The notes: generated from the letters alone by a model not told the origin. Positions 32,800-41,888 are shown, numbered from the stretch's first letter. The stretch is DNA of 57,526 nucleotides from Candidatus Zixiibacteriota bacterium (GCA_030613505.1 JAUWLW010000016.1:1-57526), one strand, 5' to 3'. Program-made: numbers and translations.

Positions 32800-33870
32800 T
32801 TGGCGTACGCCTGGCACCTGGGAGTACCGGTCCCGTGGGCTCCGGTCGCCTCCAGCGCCGTCACGGCGTTCGCGCTGGCGGCGCTCGGCCTCCGGTTGGG
32901 CGGGCCGCTCGCCGGCGCGGCCGCGGCCTTCGTGTGGGCCGTACTGCCCGCCTCCATCGTCGCCGCGGTATTCCATCCGTCGGTAACGTACGCCGCGGGG
33001 GCCGCGGCTTTCTCGCTGTACCTCTTCGCCGAAGGCGAGGGTCGCAGCGGCCGCGTCTCGGACCTGCTCTGGGCGGGAGCGCTCGTGGGCGTCGCCGCGG
33101 CCTTGAGCGTCAGCGCGCTGGCGCTCGTCGCGTTCTACTTGTTATATTCCATATACAACGCCCTCCGTAGAAACGGCGCCGCCGCGCGAGCGTTCGCCTG
33201 GCTGGGGGGCTTCGCGCCGGTAGTCGCCGCGGCCGCGGCCCTGGAGTACTTCCGCACGGGGGAGCCCCTCGCCCACCTGCGAGGGACGCTGGCGACGCCG
33301 ACGCAATTTTACGCCGAGGCGGCGTTGTTGATAAAAAGGCTCGTCGCGGCCGCCGCGGCCATGCTCTTCTGGGACCCGCTCGGCTTCGGCTTCGCCGTCG
33401 TCGTCGCTCTCGCTGCGGGGATTTATTTTATTAGGGAACGGTCGCGCGACGCGTTCTTCTACGCCGGCCTGCTCGTCTTCACGCTGGCGGCGTTCGACTT
33501 TATGCCGACGTCGCTCGGCGGCTACGCGCCGATGGCGCTCGAGCCTACGCGGTGGCTTATAGCGGCGCTGCCCGCGGCGGTCCTGGCGGGCGCCGCCGTC
33601 GGCGAGCTGTGGCGGTCGGAAGGGAAAAAAGCGCTGCGCCGTTGGACGGGGGCGTTGGGGGCGGCGGCGGTCCTGGCGACGCTGTTCATTAACGGCAACA
33701 TGCCCTTCGCGCCCCTCAGCCTGCTTATGTTAGCGTTAGCCGTTATTATTACGATAACGCTCGCAGGCGCGGCCCGCCGGCGACCGGGGGCGTCGCGACG
33801 GCTTGGCCGGGGCGCGGCGGCGCTCATTGTCTTGATATCCCTCTATCCGGTTGTTATATTATACTTGTGA
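32800..33870 (+). CDS. Multi-pass membrane protein of unknown function
   Basis: 356 residues from a TTG at 32800, about nine hydrophobic segments, Ala-rich. The frame stays open back to the secA stop at 32700 and the extra stretch encodes a good first membrane helix (IFVAAAWAVAVLALALRLAY), yet no ATG, GTG or TTG is found before 32800. Either a non-standard start (ATT at about 32749, ATC or CTG) is used or the first helix is lost. The helix-Arg-x-x-Tyr start is common in GT-C membrane glycosyltransferases, and the neighbours are glycosyltransferases, but no catalytic motif is seen. Confidence 0.6.
   Translation: MAYAWHLGVPVPWAPVASSAVTAFALAALGLRLGGPLAGAAAAFVWAVLPASIVAAVFHPSVTYAAGAAAFSLYLFAEGEGRSGRVSDLLWAGALVGVAAALSVSALALVAFYLLYSIYNALRRNGAAARAFAWLGGFAPVVAAAAALEYFRTGEPLAHLRGTLATPTQFYAEAALLIKRLVAAAAAMLFWDPLGFGFAVVVALAAGIYFIRERSRDAFFYAGLLVFTLAAFDFMPTSLGGYAPMALEPTRWLIAALPAAVLAGAAVGELWRSEGKKALRRWTGALGAAAVLATLFINGNMPFAPLSLLMLALAVIITITLAGAARRRPGASRRLGRGAAALIVLISLYPVVILYL
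33832..33860 (+). promoter_or_regulatory. Promoter of the GT2-WecG pair
   Basis: TTGATA (33832-33837) and TATATT (33855-33860) with a 17-base spacer, inside the 3' end of the membrane-protein gene. The GTG at 33881 is 20 bases past the -10 box. Confidence 0.5.
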
Positions 33871-33880
33871 AATCAGAGGG

Positions 33881-34552
33881 GTGAAGGCCATCGCGGTAAT
33901 CCCGGCGTACCGCGAGGAAGGCCGAGTGGGAAAAGTCGTTGCCGCGGCGAGGGAGTACCTGGCGGACGTGCTCGTCGTCGATGACGGCGCGCCCGACGGG
34001 ACGGGCGCGGAGGCGACACGAGCCGGTGCGTCGGTCTTGCGGCTCGAGCCCAATCGGGGTAAGGGCGCGGCGCTGCTCGCGGGCCTGCAGGAGGCGCGGC
34101 GGCGCGGCTTCGACGCCGCCGTAACGCTCGACGCCGACGGCCAACACGACGCCGCGGCTATCCCGGCAATGCTGGCGACGCTCGCGCGGGGCGCCGACAT
34201 CGTCATCGGAACGCGAATGAAAGACGTGCGCGGCATGCCGCCGCAGCGAATATTCTCCAACACCTTCACCTCCGTAGTAATATCGGTGCTGGCGGGCCGG
34301 CTGGTGCGGGACAGCCAGACCGGCTACCGAGCGCTCCGACTGGCCGCGCTGGAGAGGCTCCCTCTCGTCCGCCGCGGGTTCGACCTCGAGTCGGAGATGC
34401 TGCTCAAGGCCGCGCGCGCGGGCGCCAGGATAGGCCACGTCCCCGTGCCCACCATCTACGGCGACGAGAAGAGCAAGATAAACGTGCTGGCGGACACGTA
34501 CCGCTTTTTCCGCGTCGTCGTCGCGGACCTGGCCGAGAGGCTGGAGAGATAG
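33881..34552 (+). CDS. Family 2 glycosyltransferase (dolichol/polyprenol-phosphate mannosyltransferase-like)
   Basis: 223 residues. AVIPAYREEGRVG (4-16), VDDGAPDGT, and LDADGQHD (the DxD metal/nucleotide site) are GT-A motifs; SQTGYRALR and FDLESEML are typical of the DPM1-like GT2 subgroup that transfers a hexose from a nucleotide sugar to a polyprenyl phosphate. No membrane helices. A TTG at 33851 would give 10 more residues (LYYTCEIRG) but falls on the -10 region of the promoter, so GTG at 33881 is preferred. The WecG-type gene follows after 7 bases. Confidence 0.85.
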   Translation: MKAIAVIPAYREEGRVGKVVAAAREYLADVLVVDDGAPDGTGAEATRAGASVLRLEPNRGKGAALLAGLQEARRRGFDAAVTLDADGQHDAAAIPAMLATLARGADIVIGTRMKDVRGMPPQRIFSNTFTSVVISVLAGRLVRDSQTGYRALRLAALERLPLVRRGFDLESEMLLKAARAGARIGHVPVPTIYGDEKSKINVLADTYRFFRVVVADLAERLER

Positions 34553-34559
34553 TAAAACC

Positions 34560-35354
34560 GTGACAGTCGCGTTGGAGCTCGAGCGCTTCCCCATCATGGA
34601 TACGGCGATCCACAACGTCTCCGTGGCCGAGACGTTGGACATCGTCGACGCCTTCGTCGCTGACGGTTCGCCCCGCGTGATCGTCACGGCCAACGTCGAC
34701 CATTTGATGCTTCTGCGTAAGGACGCCCCGTTCCGGGAGGCGTACCGCCGGGCGGACCTCGTGACCTGCGACAGCGTGCCGCTGAAGTGGGCCTTGACCT
34801 TTTTGGGAACGCCGGTGAAGGAGCGCGTCGCCGGCGCGGACTTGTTCGGAGCGCTGGCGAAACGCGCGGCGACCGCGGGACATCGCTTCTTTTACCTGGG
34901 GGCGGCGCCGGGGGTGGCGGCGCAGGCTGCCCGCGTCCTCGCGGAACGCCACCCCGGCCTCAACGTCGTCGGGACGTACTCGCCGCCGGTGATGCCGTGG
35001 GATGAACTGGCGCACGACGAGGGTACGCTGGCGCGCATCCGCGAGGCGAAGCCGGACGTACTCTTCGTCGCTTTCGGCGCGCCCAAGCAGGAGCTGTGGC
35101 TCGCCGCCGTGCGCGACCGGCTGGGCGTCCCGGTGGGCATCGGCGTGGGCGCGGCCTTCGACTTCGCCGCCGGGACCGTAAAACGCGCGCCCCGTTGGAT
35201 ACAGCGCGCCGGCTTGGAGTGGTTCTTTCGACTGTCGCAGGAACCCCGCCGACTCTGGCGGCGGTACCTCTTCGTCGACTCGCGATTCGCCTGCTACGTA
35301 TTGAGAGAAAAATTCCGCGGCCGAAAAGCCGCGGCCCCGCTTAAACCCGAATAA
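34560..35354 (+). CDS. WecG/TagA/CpsF-family (GT26) glycosyltransferase
   Basis: 264 residues. VIVTANVDHLMLLRKD, LVTCDSVPLKWAL, VKERVAGADL and FGAPKQELW are the conserved blocks of GT26, which adds ManNAc or a similar sugar (often a ManNAcA residue) to a polyprenyl-diphosphate-linked GlcNAc in O-antigen, teichoic-acid linkage or capsule pathways. The long C-terminal part (FRLSQEPRRLWRRYL and on) is typical and mediates membrane contact. GTG start, preceded by GGAGA. With the GT2 gene and the sugar transferase at 22732 it suggests a surface polysaccharide, though the genes are not in one cluster. Confidence 0.9.
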   Translation: MTVALELERFPIMDTAIHNVSVAETLDIVDAFVADGSPRVIVTANVDHLMLLRKDAPFREAYRRADLVTCDSVPLKWALTFLGTPVKERVAGADLFGALAKRAATAGHRFFYLGAAPGVAAQAARVLAERHPGLNVVGTYSPPVMPWDELAHDEGTLARIREAKPDVLFVAFGAPKQELWLAAVRDRLGVPVGIGVGAAFDFAAGTVKRAPRWIQRAGLEWFFRLSQEPRRLWRRYLFVDSRFACYVLREKFRGRKAAAPLKPE

Positions 35355-35381
35355 CTTAAGTACGCTCCCGCCGCCCGGCGC

Positions 35382-36332
35382 TTAGGCCGCCGACGACAAA
35401 CCCTGGTTATTCTCTTCTTCGAAATAGCGATACGCGACGCCGTAGCGTACCCCCTGCGAGGAGACGACGGCACTGTCGGCACCGAGCTTGTCCAGGAATT
35501 CCGCCAGCGCCAGCGCTCCCGCCGGGAAGACGTCCGCCCGACCCGCCGGCATGCCGATTAACCGTCGCCTTTTCGACAACGTCATGAAGAAGACGCCCTT
35601 GCCGACGGCTGCGATCGTAGCAGTCGACAGGACGTAGCCGTGTACTCGCGCCGCGTCGTATGCCGGGAGCGCCAACTTGAGCGTCGCCGTCGTCGCGGCC
35701 GTCCCGCCGGTTATGACGACGTCGCCCGCCGCGGCCGGGATGTCGACCAGCGTCCCCCGAACGAAGTTCCGCGCCGCGTCCCACGCCGCCGGCGTGCGCG
35801 CCGCGCCGAAGAACCTCTCCGTTACCAGAACGCAGCCGACGGCGTAACTCGCCACCGCCGCGGGCCCGCCGTCGCCCTCGCGCGCGAGCTGGGCGCTGCC
35901 GCCCCCCACGTCCACCGCCGTCGCCGGCCCCTCGCCCAGCGCCAGGCTCCGCCGCGCCGCCAATAACGTCAACTCCCCCTCCTCCTTCGGCGTGAGCACG
36001 TCGACCCGCAAGCCGAGGCGCTTCCAGAGGGCCTCCGCGAACTCGTCGCTCCACCGCCCCCGGCGAAGCACCTCGGTGCCGACCACCCGGAGCTCGGAAA
36101 GGCCCGCCCCCTCGGCCCGCTGCACGAACGACGCCAGCGCGCGCACCGTTCGCTCTACGGCGGTCGCCGACGGCTCCCCCGAGGCCAAGCCCCGGCCCAG
36201 CCGGGTGGGCGCGAACCCCTCGTCTTCGACGACGAATTCGCCGTCCGCGCCCCGCGTCATCAGCAAGTACAACACCGTATTGGTGCCGACGTCGAAGACC
36301 GCTATGGCGTCCCTTCGGTCCTTATTTGACAA
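35382..36332 (-). CDS. Ppx/GppA-type phosphatase
   Basis: 316 residues. AVFDVGTNTVLYL (11-23) is the phosphate-1 loop, GTEVLRRG the next block, then TPKEEGELTLLA with catalytic Glu, AVDVGGGSAQLA (phosphate 2) and ITGGTAATTATLK. The C-terminal GRADVFPAGALAL is also standard. Family members hydrolyse polyphosphate or the 5'-phosphate of pppGpp. The short single-module form is close to archaeal and actinobacterial Ppx. The frame is open to 36458, but this is inside the upstream gene; the TTG at 36332 has GGAAGG 6 bases upstream and overlaps the upstream stop by 11 bases. Confidence 0.85.
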   Translation of the reverse strand: MSNKDRRDAIAVFDVGTNTVLYLLMTRGADGEFVVEDEGFAPTRLGRGLASGEPSATAVERTVRALASFVQRAEGAGLSELRVVGTEVLRRGRWSDEFAEALWKRLGLRVDVLTPKEEGELTLLAARRSLALGEGPATAVDVGGGSAQLAREGDGGPAAVASYAVGCVLVTERFFGAARTPAAWDAARNFVRGTLVDIPAAAGDVVITGGTAATTATLKLALPAYDAARVHGYVLSTATIAAVGKGVFFMTLSKRRRLIGMPAGRADVFPAGALALAEFLDKLGADSAVVSSQGVRYGVAYRYFEEENNQGLSSAA

Positions 36333-38757
36333 CCGCAACCTTCCCCGCGCGTTTTTCTCCGTCGCTTTCCAAAACGTACAGGTAAACCCCCGACGCAACG
36401 TCGGCGCCCCACGCCCACGCGCCGCTCGAGTCGGGCCTTCCTTCGGCCACGCGTTCACCGGCTAGGTTATAAACGTTTATCGCGGCCTCGGACGGCACGT
36501 TGTCGAACGTCACGCCCCGGGGGGCCGCCGATAAGGACGGCTTGTACGGGTTGGGGTAAACGCGGACCGCATCCAGCGACAGCGCCGGCCCCTCGTCCAT
36601 CAAACCCGCCCATCCCGCTACGGTCGCGGCGGCAAGCCGCGCGTTCGCCGCGACGAACGGCAGGTCCAGGTGGTCCATCGTGTCGGTAGTCTTGTGGTAG
36701 TGGGGATACCCGCCGCCGCTCGGGTCCTCGTGGAGGTACGTCGCGGCGAAGCCCTGCTGCCAGAAGGAGTAGTGGTCGCTGTTGGCCCTGAAGGGGTTGT
36801 ACTCGCCGGCGAGCGTCAGCTCCGGCACGTACAGTCGGCTCGCGCGCGCCCCGGCCTGGTACATCCACCTCGAGTCGTCCTTATAGTACAACTTCGCGTC
36901 GCGGGGGCCGTCGCCGACGTAGCCCACCATGTCCATGTTCCACACCGCGCGGATGTCGTCGCCGCGGGCCTTGGCGCGCCGGGCGTAGTCGCGGCTGCCC
37001 ACCAGGCCCTGCTCCTCGCCGGCGAAGAGTATTATCCGAACCGTGCGCTCGAGGCGGGAGGTCGCCAACGCGCGCGCCACCGCGAGCGCCGCCACCACCC
37101 CCGAGCCGTTGTCGTCCGCACCGGGGGCGAGACGCCACGGCTCGTCCGAGATGCTGTCGTAATGGGCGACGACGAGGTATTGCTCGGCCGGCTCCCGGCG
37201 ACCCGGGACGTCGCACACCACGTTCTTCCAGCCCAGCTCCTCCGGCAAGTTGTCCCGCAGGCTAACCCAGCTCGCGCCCCCGTCCGCGGTATAATTGACG
37301 CAGGAGCCGTAGCCGCAGGCCCAGCCCTCGGCCGCGGAACCGAAGGATACGGCCGTCAACGGGAAGTCGGCGGGTATGCCGGCCTTGCGCCAGCTCGAGC
37401 CGCCGTCCGTCGTCCGAAGTACGGCGCCCTTGTTACCGCCGCCCACCGCCACGCCCGTCTTGCCGTCGAAGAAATGGACCGCGCCCAGGTATCCGCCCTT
37501 CTCGACGTCGTACCGCTGCACTTCCCAGCTCGAGCCGCCGTCGTCGGTGTGCATTATGACGTCGTAGTGGTTGCCGACCACCCACCCCTCGTCCCGCGAT
37601 ATGAAGCTCAGGCCCGTCAGCTCGACGACCTCCGCCGGCGACTGCGGGTCCGAGAAGGGGGTCCGCCGCCGCACCCACGTCGCGCCCCCGTCGTCGGTCC
37701 GCCGGACCTCGCCGTGCCACCCCACGGCGTAACCATAACGGTCGTCGAGGAACTGGATCTCGAAGAGGGCGTCGGTGATGCCGCTCGGCTGGGACTCCCA
37801 GCTCGAGGCGCCGTCGTCGGTATGCAGTATGACGCCCCCCGTTCCGCACGCCCATCCCTCGAGCCGGCTCACGAAGTGGACGCCGGTGAGGTGACGGTCG
37901 GTCGGCTTGTGCATGCGGCGCCAGCTCGAGCCGCCGTCCGAGGTCTTGAGGACGGTCCCGTTCGCGCCCACTATCCAGCCGTAGGTTCGGTCGACGAAGA
38001 AGACGTCCACCAGTTCCTCCTCGGTCCCGCCCTTCTGCATAAGCCAGCTCGAGCCGCCATCGTCGGTACGTAAGATGAGCCCCGAAGCGCCCACCAGCCA
38101 CCCCCGCTCCGTGCCGGGGAGGAAGAAGCAGGAGTCGAAGTCGTGCGCCGTAATGAAGACGTCGTAGCGCGGCGCCAAGCCGTAGGAGGAGAAGCTGTCG
38201 TGGAGCAGGGCCGCGGCCTTGTCGAGATAGGGCGAAAAGGAATACCGCGTGGGTAACGCCGTCAACGCGGCGAGGTCCTCTTCGACGTCTTCGGTTCTAA
38301 TGCGGCTCAGCAGGTATTGAATGCGGCCGTCGGCCGCGGGGAGCGGCGGCGCCGGCGGCCGGGTCGCGGGCTCGGCCACGTGCGTCGGAACGAGGAGTCG
38401 CCACGGCGCCCGAAGCGACTTCATCGCCTTATCGTATACGAAGCCGTATTGCCGGCTCAATAGGATTTCGCCGGCGTCCTCGAGTAGTACCTCGCCGAAC
38501 GGCGCGAGCGCCTCCGCCGGGACGCCCTCGACGCGGTAGTAGAAGCGGCCCCCGGCGAGCGGCAGCACCGCGTCGCCCAAGGCGCCGGCCGCCGCGCCGC
38601 AGAACAGGTGCACCCGGCCCACGCGGCCCAGATAATACACGTCGACCTCCGGGCCCAACAGAAAGGCCGACGGGTCCGCGGCCACGGCTACCAAGGGGCC
38701 GTTCGCCGCGCCGGCCGCCGCGGCCAGCACTAAAAGCGCTACCGCAACGCGCCTCAT
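36322..38757 (-). CDS. Secreted M28 metallopeptidase with inserted YCF48 propeller and YPNPY C-terminal domain
   Basis: 811 residues. Signal peptide 1-18. M28 parts flank an insert: a helical lead-in at 161-205 (LPTRYSFSPYLDKAA), then zinc ligands His532, Asp548, Glu582, Asp609 and His688 in AHYDS, PGADDNGSG, AGEEQG, NMDMVGY and PHYHKTTDT. Between them, 206-500, are seven repeats with [RKHY]TxDGGxSW at about 230, 271, 312, 353, 403, 448 and 490: a YCF48/BNR-type seven-blade propeller. Residues 727-811, with VYPNPY and a final KVAVVK, form a T9SS type A/FlgD-like C-terminal domain, suggesting outward secretion. ATGA overlap with the PHP gene upstream. Confidence 0.9.
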   Translation of the reverse strand: MRRVAVALLVLAAAAGAANGPLVAVAADPSAFLLGPEVDVYYLGRVGRVHLFCGAAAGALGDAVLPLAGGRFYYRVEGVPAEALAPFGEVLLEDAGEILLSRQYGFVYDKAMKSLRAPWRLLVPTHVAEPATRPPAPPLPAADGRIQYLLSRIRTEDVEEDLAALTALPTRYSFSPYLDKAAALLHDSFSSYGLAPRYDVFITAHDFDSCFFLPGTERGWLVGASGLILRTDDGGSSWLMQKGGTEEELVDVFFVDRTYGWIVGANGTVLKTSDGGSSWRRMHKPTDRHLTGVHFVSRLEGWACGTGGVILHTDDGASSWESQPSGITDALFEIQFLDDRYGYAVGWHGEVRRTDDGGATWVRRRTPFSDPQSPAEVVELTGLSFISRDEGWVVGNHYDVIMHTDDGGSSWEVQRYDVEKGGYLGAVHFFDGKTGVAVGGGNKGAVLRTTDGGSSWRKAGIPADFPLTAVSFGSAAEGWACGYGSCVNYTADGGASWVSLRDNLPEELGWKNVVCDVPGRREPAEQYLVVAHYDSISDEPWRLAPGADDNGSGVVAALAVARALATSRLERTVRIILFAGEEQGLVGSRDYARRAKARGDDIRAVWNMDMVGYVGDGPRDAKLYYKDDSRWMYQAGARASRLYVPELTLAGEYNPFRANSDHYSFWQQGFAATYLHEDPSGGGYPHYHKTTDTMDHLDLPFVAANARLAAATVAGWAGLMDEGPALSLDAVRVYPNPYKPSLSAAPRGVTFDNVPSEAAINVYNLAGERVAEGRPDSSGAWAWGADVASGVYLYVLESDGEKRAGKVAVVK

Positions 38758-39662
38758 CGAATCGCCTCCGCCGGGCGGCGGCTTCGGAGCTCGTCGACGA
38801 GGGCGTAACCGTTATGGGTTATGTCACCCATCTTGACGTGGGGTTTGACCCGCGGGCCGTGGAAGTCCGAGCCGGCGGTGGCGACGAGGCCCAGGCGACG
38901 CGCCAGCTCGGCGAAGGCCCGACCCTGCTCGTCGTCGTGATACGAACAATAGGCCTCGATACCAGCCAGCCCGGCCGCAGCCAATTCCGCGAATACCGGT
39001 TCGTCCTCCGGCAGGCGGAACTTGTCGCCCGGGTGCGCGAAGACGGCGGCGCCGCCCGACGCCCGGACCACCTCGACCGCCTCGGCCGGCGACAATCGTT
39101 TCACCGGGAAATAGGCCGGCTTGCCGTGGGACAGCAGGTCGCGGTCGAAGTGGAAGTACGGCGCCGCGGCCTTGGGGGGCCGGCGCAGCGGCTCGAGCAA
39201 CGGGTGGCCGTCGTTGGCGGGGTCGTTTAGCACCACGCGACCTATGACGGGCCCCACCGGCGGCTGGCCCCGCGCTTCCCGCGCCAGCTTTCCGTCGTCG
39301 ACGACGATGCCCAGCTTTCGTAAATTCGCCAGTCGCCCCGCGGCTTGCCGCCGCCTGGCGGCCGTTAAAGCGGCTATGGCCCGCGTCATGGCGTCCGCCT
39401 CCCAATCGATGAAATAGCCGAGGGTGTGGACCCAGCGTTGGCCCAGGTCGCAGGTCAGCTCGACGCCCGGTATGGTCTCGACCTCGCTCGCGGCGCCGGC
39501 GGCCATGAACGCCGGCAGGCCGGCGACGTCGTCGTGGTCCGTCAGCGCCACCGCGGCCAATCCCTTCTCCTCGGCCAGCCGGACGAGCTCCGGCGGCGGG
39601 TATTGGCCGTCGCTGGAGTACGAGCTGTGCATATGCAGATCTACGAGTCGCTTTGCACCCAT
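38754..39662 (-). CDS. PHP-domain metal-dependent phosphoesterase
   Basis: 302 residues. DLHMHSSYSSDG (8-19), ALTDHDD, IPGVELTC, VFAHPG and GSDFHG give the nine-ligand trinuclear metal site of PHP phosphoesterases. The length and the middle insert fit the YciV/RnaAM-type family (3',5'-nucleoside bisphosphate phosphatase or 5'-3' exonuclease). Function within that group is inferred. The ATG is immediately after the truB stop (TTAAATGG) and its TGA overlaps the M28 start, so it is in the long translational block. Confidence 0.85.
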   Translation of the reverse strand: MGAKRLVDLHMHSSYSSDGQYPPPELVRLAEEKGLAAVALTDHDDVAGLPAFMAAGAASEVETIPGVELTCDLGQRWVHTLGYFIDWEADAMTRAIAALTAARRRQAAGRLANLRKLGIVVDDGKLAREARGQPPVGPVIGRVVLNDPANDGHPLLEPLRRPPKAAAPYFHFDRDLLSHGKPAYFPVKRLSPAEAVEVVRASGGAAVFAHPGDKFRLPEDEPVFAELAAAGLAGIEAYCSYHDDEQGRAFAELARRLGLVATAGSDFHGPRVKPHVKMGDITHNGYALVDELRSRRPAEAIR

Positions 39663-40583
39663 TTAACCGTTCCTGAGTTCGCCGGGCTTTACGAAGACCG
39701 CATCCGGCTTGACGCGGCCGCCCTCCGCGGCGACGCCGACGCCGACGAGCTCGCCGTTGGAGTCCAGCAGGCGAACAGCGTCACCCACGCTCACGCCCCC
39801 CGGCGCCGGTACGAAGCGGCCGTGTGCAACGTCTTCCACCTGGGCAGCGGAAAGCCGCGCCAGCGCCAGCTCCGGCAACAGCTCCGCCGCGGGCGTGAAG
39901 TGCGGCGCCGCCAGGACTTCGTCAATACCCGCATTCGCGAGGCGGTCCTGGGGAAGCGCGTCCGCGACGGCGAAAGGCCCCACGGCGAGACGCGTCAGAT
40001 CGACGAGGTAACCGCCCACGCCCAGCTTGCGGCCTACGTCGCGGGCGAGCGCGCGGACGTAGGTGCCGCCGCCGCACTCGACGAAGGCGGTGAAAGTCGG
40101 CGGCTCTACGCTCTCGATTTCGAGGCGGTACACGGTAACCGTTCGCGTGGGCGCGGCCACGGCCTCGCCGCGGCGCGCCTTCTTATAGAGCGGCTCGCCG
40201 CCGCGCTTGACGGCGGAGAAGGTCGGCACCTCCTGCGCGATCTCACCCTCGAGCGAGCGCGCCACCGCGGCCAGGCCGTCGTACGCGCCGGCGGGAACTT
40301 CCCGCGTATAAAGGATTTCGCCCTCGTCGTCGCCGGTCGACGTCTCCGCCCCCAGCTTTACGACGGCGCGGTATTGCTTTCTATAATCGCCGAAGAAGCG
40401 CGCGAGCCGGGTAACGCGGCCAAAGAGGATTAGGAGGACGCCGTGCGCCGCCGGGTCAAGCGTACCGGCGTGGCCCACGCGCCTGGTGCCGAGCGCCCGC
40501 CGCGCCATGTCGACGACGTCGTGGGACGTCGGCCCTCGGCCCTTGTTCACGTTTACCAGGCCCCCTATCGTCGGCGCAGCCAA
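39663..40583 (-). CDS. truB: tRNA pseudouridine(55) synthase TruB
   Basis: 306 residues. Motif GHAGTLDPAAHGVL (37-50) with catalytic Asp43, KQYRAVVKLGAETSTGDDEG, and C-terminal PUA-like LLDSNGELVGVG. It makes pseudouridine 55 in the T loop of tRNAs. The start is a TTG at 40583, 19 bases inside the end of nrnA; the next candidate, a GTG at 40550, would cut off the conserved GLVNVNKG strand, so the TTG is preferred. rbfA-nrnA-truB order is a classical arrangement. Confidence 0.94.
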   Translation of the reverse strand: MAAPTIGGLVNVNKGRGPTSHDVVDMARRALGTRRVGHAGTLDPAAHGVLLILFGRVTRLARFFGDYRKQYRAVVKLGAETSTGDDEGEILYTREVPAGAYDGLAAVARSLEGEIAQEVPTFSAVKRGGEPLYKKARRGEAVAAPTRTVTVYRLEIESVEPPTFTAFVECGGGTYVRALARDVGRKLGVGGYLVDLTRLAVGPFAVADALPQDRLANAGIDEVLAAPHFTPAAELLPELALARLSAAQVEDVAHGRFVPAPGGVSVGDAVRLLDSNGELVGVGVAAEGGRVKPDAVFVKPGELRNG

Positions 40584-41536
40584 TCCTCCACCTCGGCCAG
40601 TACGGCCTCCTGAACGTCCGCCAGCGAACCTTCGACGAAGCAGCCGGCCGCGGCGGCGTGGCCGCCGCCGCCCCGGGCGAGGGCGAGGCCGCTGACGTCT
40701 ATATCCTCCGCGGCTCGGAACGATATCTTCACGCCGCCCTCCTCCTCGCGAAAGAGGATGCCCACCCGGCCGCCGTCGACGCGACGGGTATAGTCGACTA
40801 TCCCCTCCGTGTTCTCGGCCGTCGCGCCCGCGCGGGCCAGCGCGTCCCGCGTTATCGCAGTGTACACTATGCCCCCCCGGCGCGTCATCCCGGCCAGCGC
40901 CGCGCCCAGGACGTTCATATAGGCCGCGGGGTACCGCCGGTGAAGCTCGCGCTCGACGTCAACGGGTAATACGCCGCGGGCCACGAGGTCCGCCGCCATT
41001 TCGAACGCCCAGGCGTTGGTGTTGGAGTAGGTGAAGTTGCCGGTGTCGGTGACCAGGCCGACGTACAGACACAGCGCCGCGGCGTCGGGCAGCTCCACCT
41101 TCAGCTCCCGCAATACGGCCCACACCTGCGCCGCGGCCGCGGGGGCCGCGGGTTCGACCCAGTTCACCGCGCCGAAGCCGGGGTTGGACGCGTGATGGTC
41201 TATATTGATAACGACGCCGCCGTCGCGGCCGAACGCCGCCACCGGCTCCGGCAGGCGGGTTACGTCGGCGCTGTCGAGCGCGACGACTACGTCGCCGTCG
41301 CGCCAGGCCGGCGGTTCCGCCGCGGTCAGCTCGTCGAATCCGGGGAGAAAGGAGTAGCGTCGGGGGGCGGCATCCAAGGGCCACAGGGCCGCGGCGCGCC
41401 CCAGCGAACGTAGGCCGTGGACAAACGCCAATACGCTTGCCACCGCGTCGCCGTCGGGCTCGGCGTGGGTGGCGAGCACGAGCCGCGGCGCGGCCTTAAC
41501 CGCCGCCGCTATCTTCGCCGCCGCCGGGAAATTCAT
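40565..41536 (-). CDS. nrnA: DHH-DHHA1 phosphoesterase NrnA-like (nanoRNase/pAp phosphatase)
   Basis: 323 residues from the ATG at 41536. THAEPDGDA (23-31), ALDSADV with Asp88, and IDHH (112-115) are the DHH-domain metal ligands. GGGGHAAAAG in the C-terminal part is the DHHA1 substrate loop. NrnA degrades 2-5 nt RNAs and dephosphorylates pAp. Here the loop motif reads THAEPDGDA instead of HxxPDGDA with hydrophobics. The frame is open to 41659, but that region is rbfA; the ATG chosen overlaps rbfA by 41 bases, consistent with coupling. Confidence 0.9.
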   Translation of the reverse strand: MNFPAAAKIAAAVKAAPRLVLATHAEPDGDAVASVLAFVHGLRSLGRAAALWPLDAAPRRYSFLPGFDELTAAEPPAWRDGDVVVALDSADVTRLPEPVAAFGRDGGVVINIDHHASNPGFGAVNWVEPAAPAAAAQVWAVLRELKVELPDAAALCLYVGLVTDTGNFTYSNTNAWAFEMAADLVARGVLPVDVERELHRRYPAAYMNVLGAALAGMTRRGGIVYTAITRDALARAGATAENTEGIVDYTRRVDGGRVGILFREEEGGVKISFRAAEDIDVSGLALARGGGGHAAAAGCFVEGSLADVQEAVLAEVEDWLRRR

Positions 41537-41888
41537 CGGCTTCCAATTCCTTGAGGATATCGAAGACGCGCGCCGCCGCCCGATACTCTTTATCGAGTCG
41601 GAAGCGGATGTGGGGGGTGCGCCGCAGCCGGACGCGGGCGCCGACCTGCTTCTGCACAAACGGGCGACACCGCGCCAGCGCCGCCAGGCCCCGCGCCACG
41701 TGCTCCTCGTCGCCGAAAACGCTGACGTAGACGTCGGCGAACTGTAGGTCTCGCGACACCCTGGCCCAAAGCACGGTCACGCCTCGAGCCGCGGGCTCCA
41801 CGACCTCGGAGGCCAGGACGTCGGCGACCTCCTTCTTGATCAACCGCTCCACCCGAGCTATGCGAAATCCTTCTTTCACCGAAATCAC
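41496..41888 (-). CDS. rbfA: Ribosome-binding factor A
   Basis: 130 residues. RVERLIKKEVADVLASEV starts the KH-like fold, followed by VTVLWARVSRDLQFADVYVSVFGDEE, PFVQKQVGARVRLRRTPHIRFRLD. It assists late maturation of the 30S subunit by binding 16S rRNA near helix 1. It has a Gly-rich end (GGGEDSGGG). GTG at 41888; a second GTG three codons later is also possible. Confidence 0.92.
   Translation of the reverse strand: MISVKEGFRIARVERLIKKEVADVLASEVVEPAARGVTVLWARVSRDLQFADVYVSVFGDEEHVARGLAALARCRPFVQKQVGARVRLRRTPHIRFRLDKEYRAAARVFDILKELEADEFPGGGEDSGGG

Noticed and set aside
36670-38073. 467-codon plus-strand frame opposite the M28 peptidase gene
   Set aside because: Arg/Val/Ala-rich shadow of the peptidase and its YCF48 repeats.
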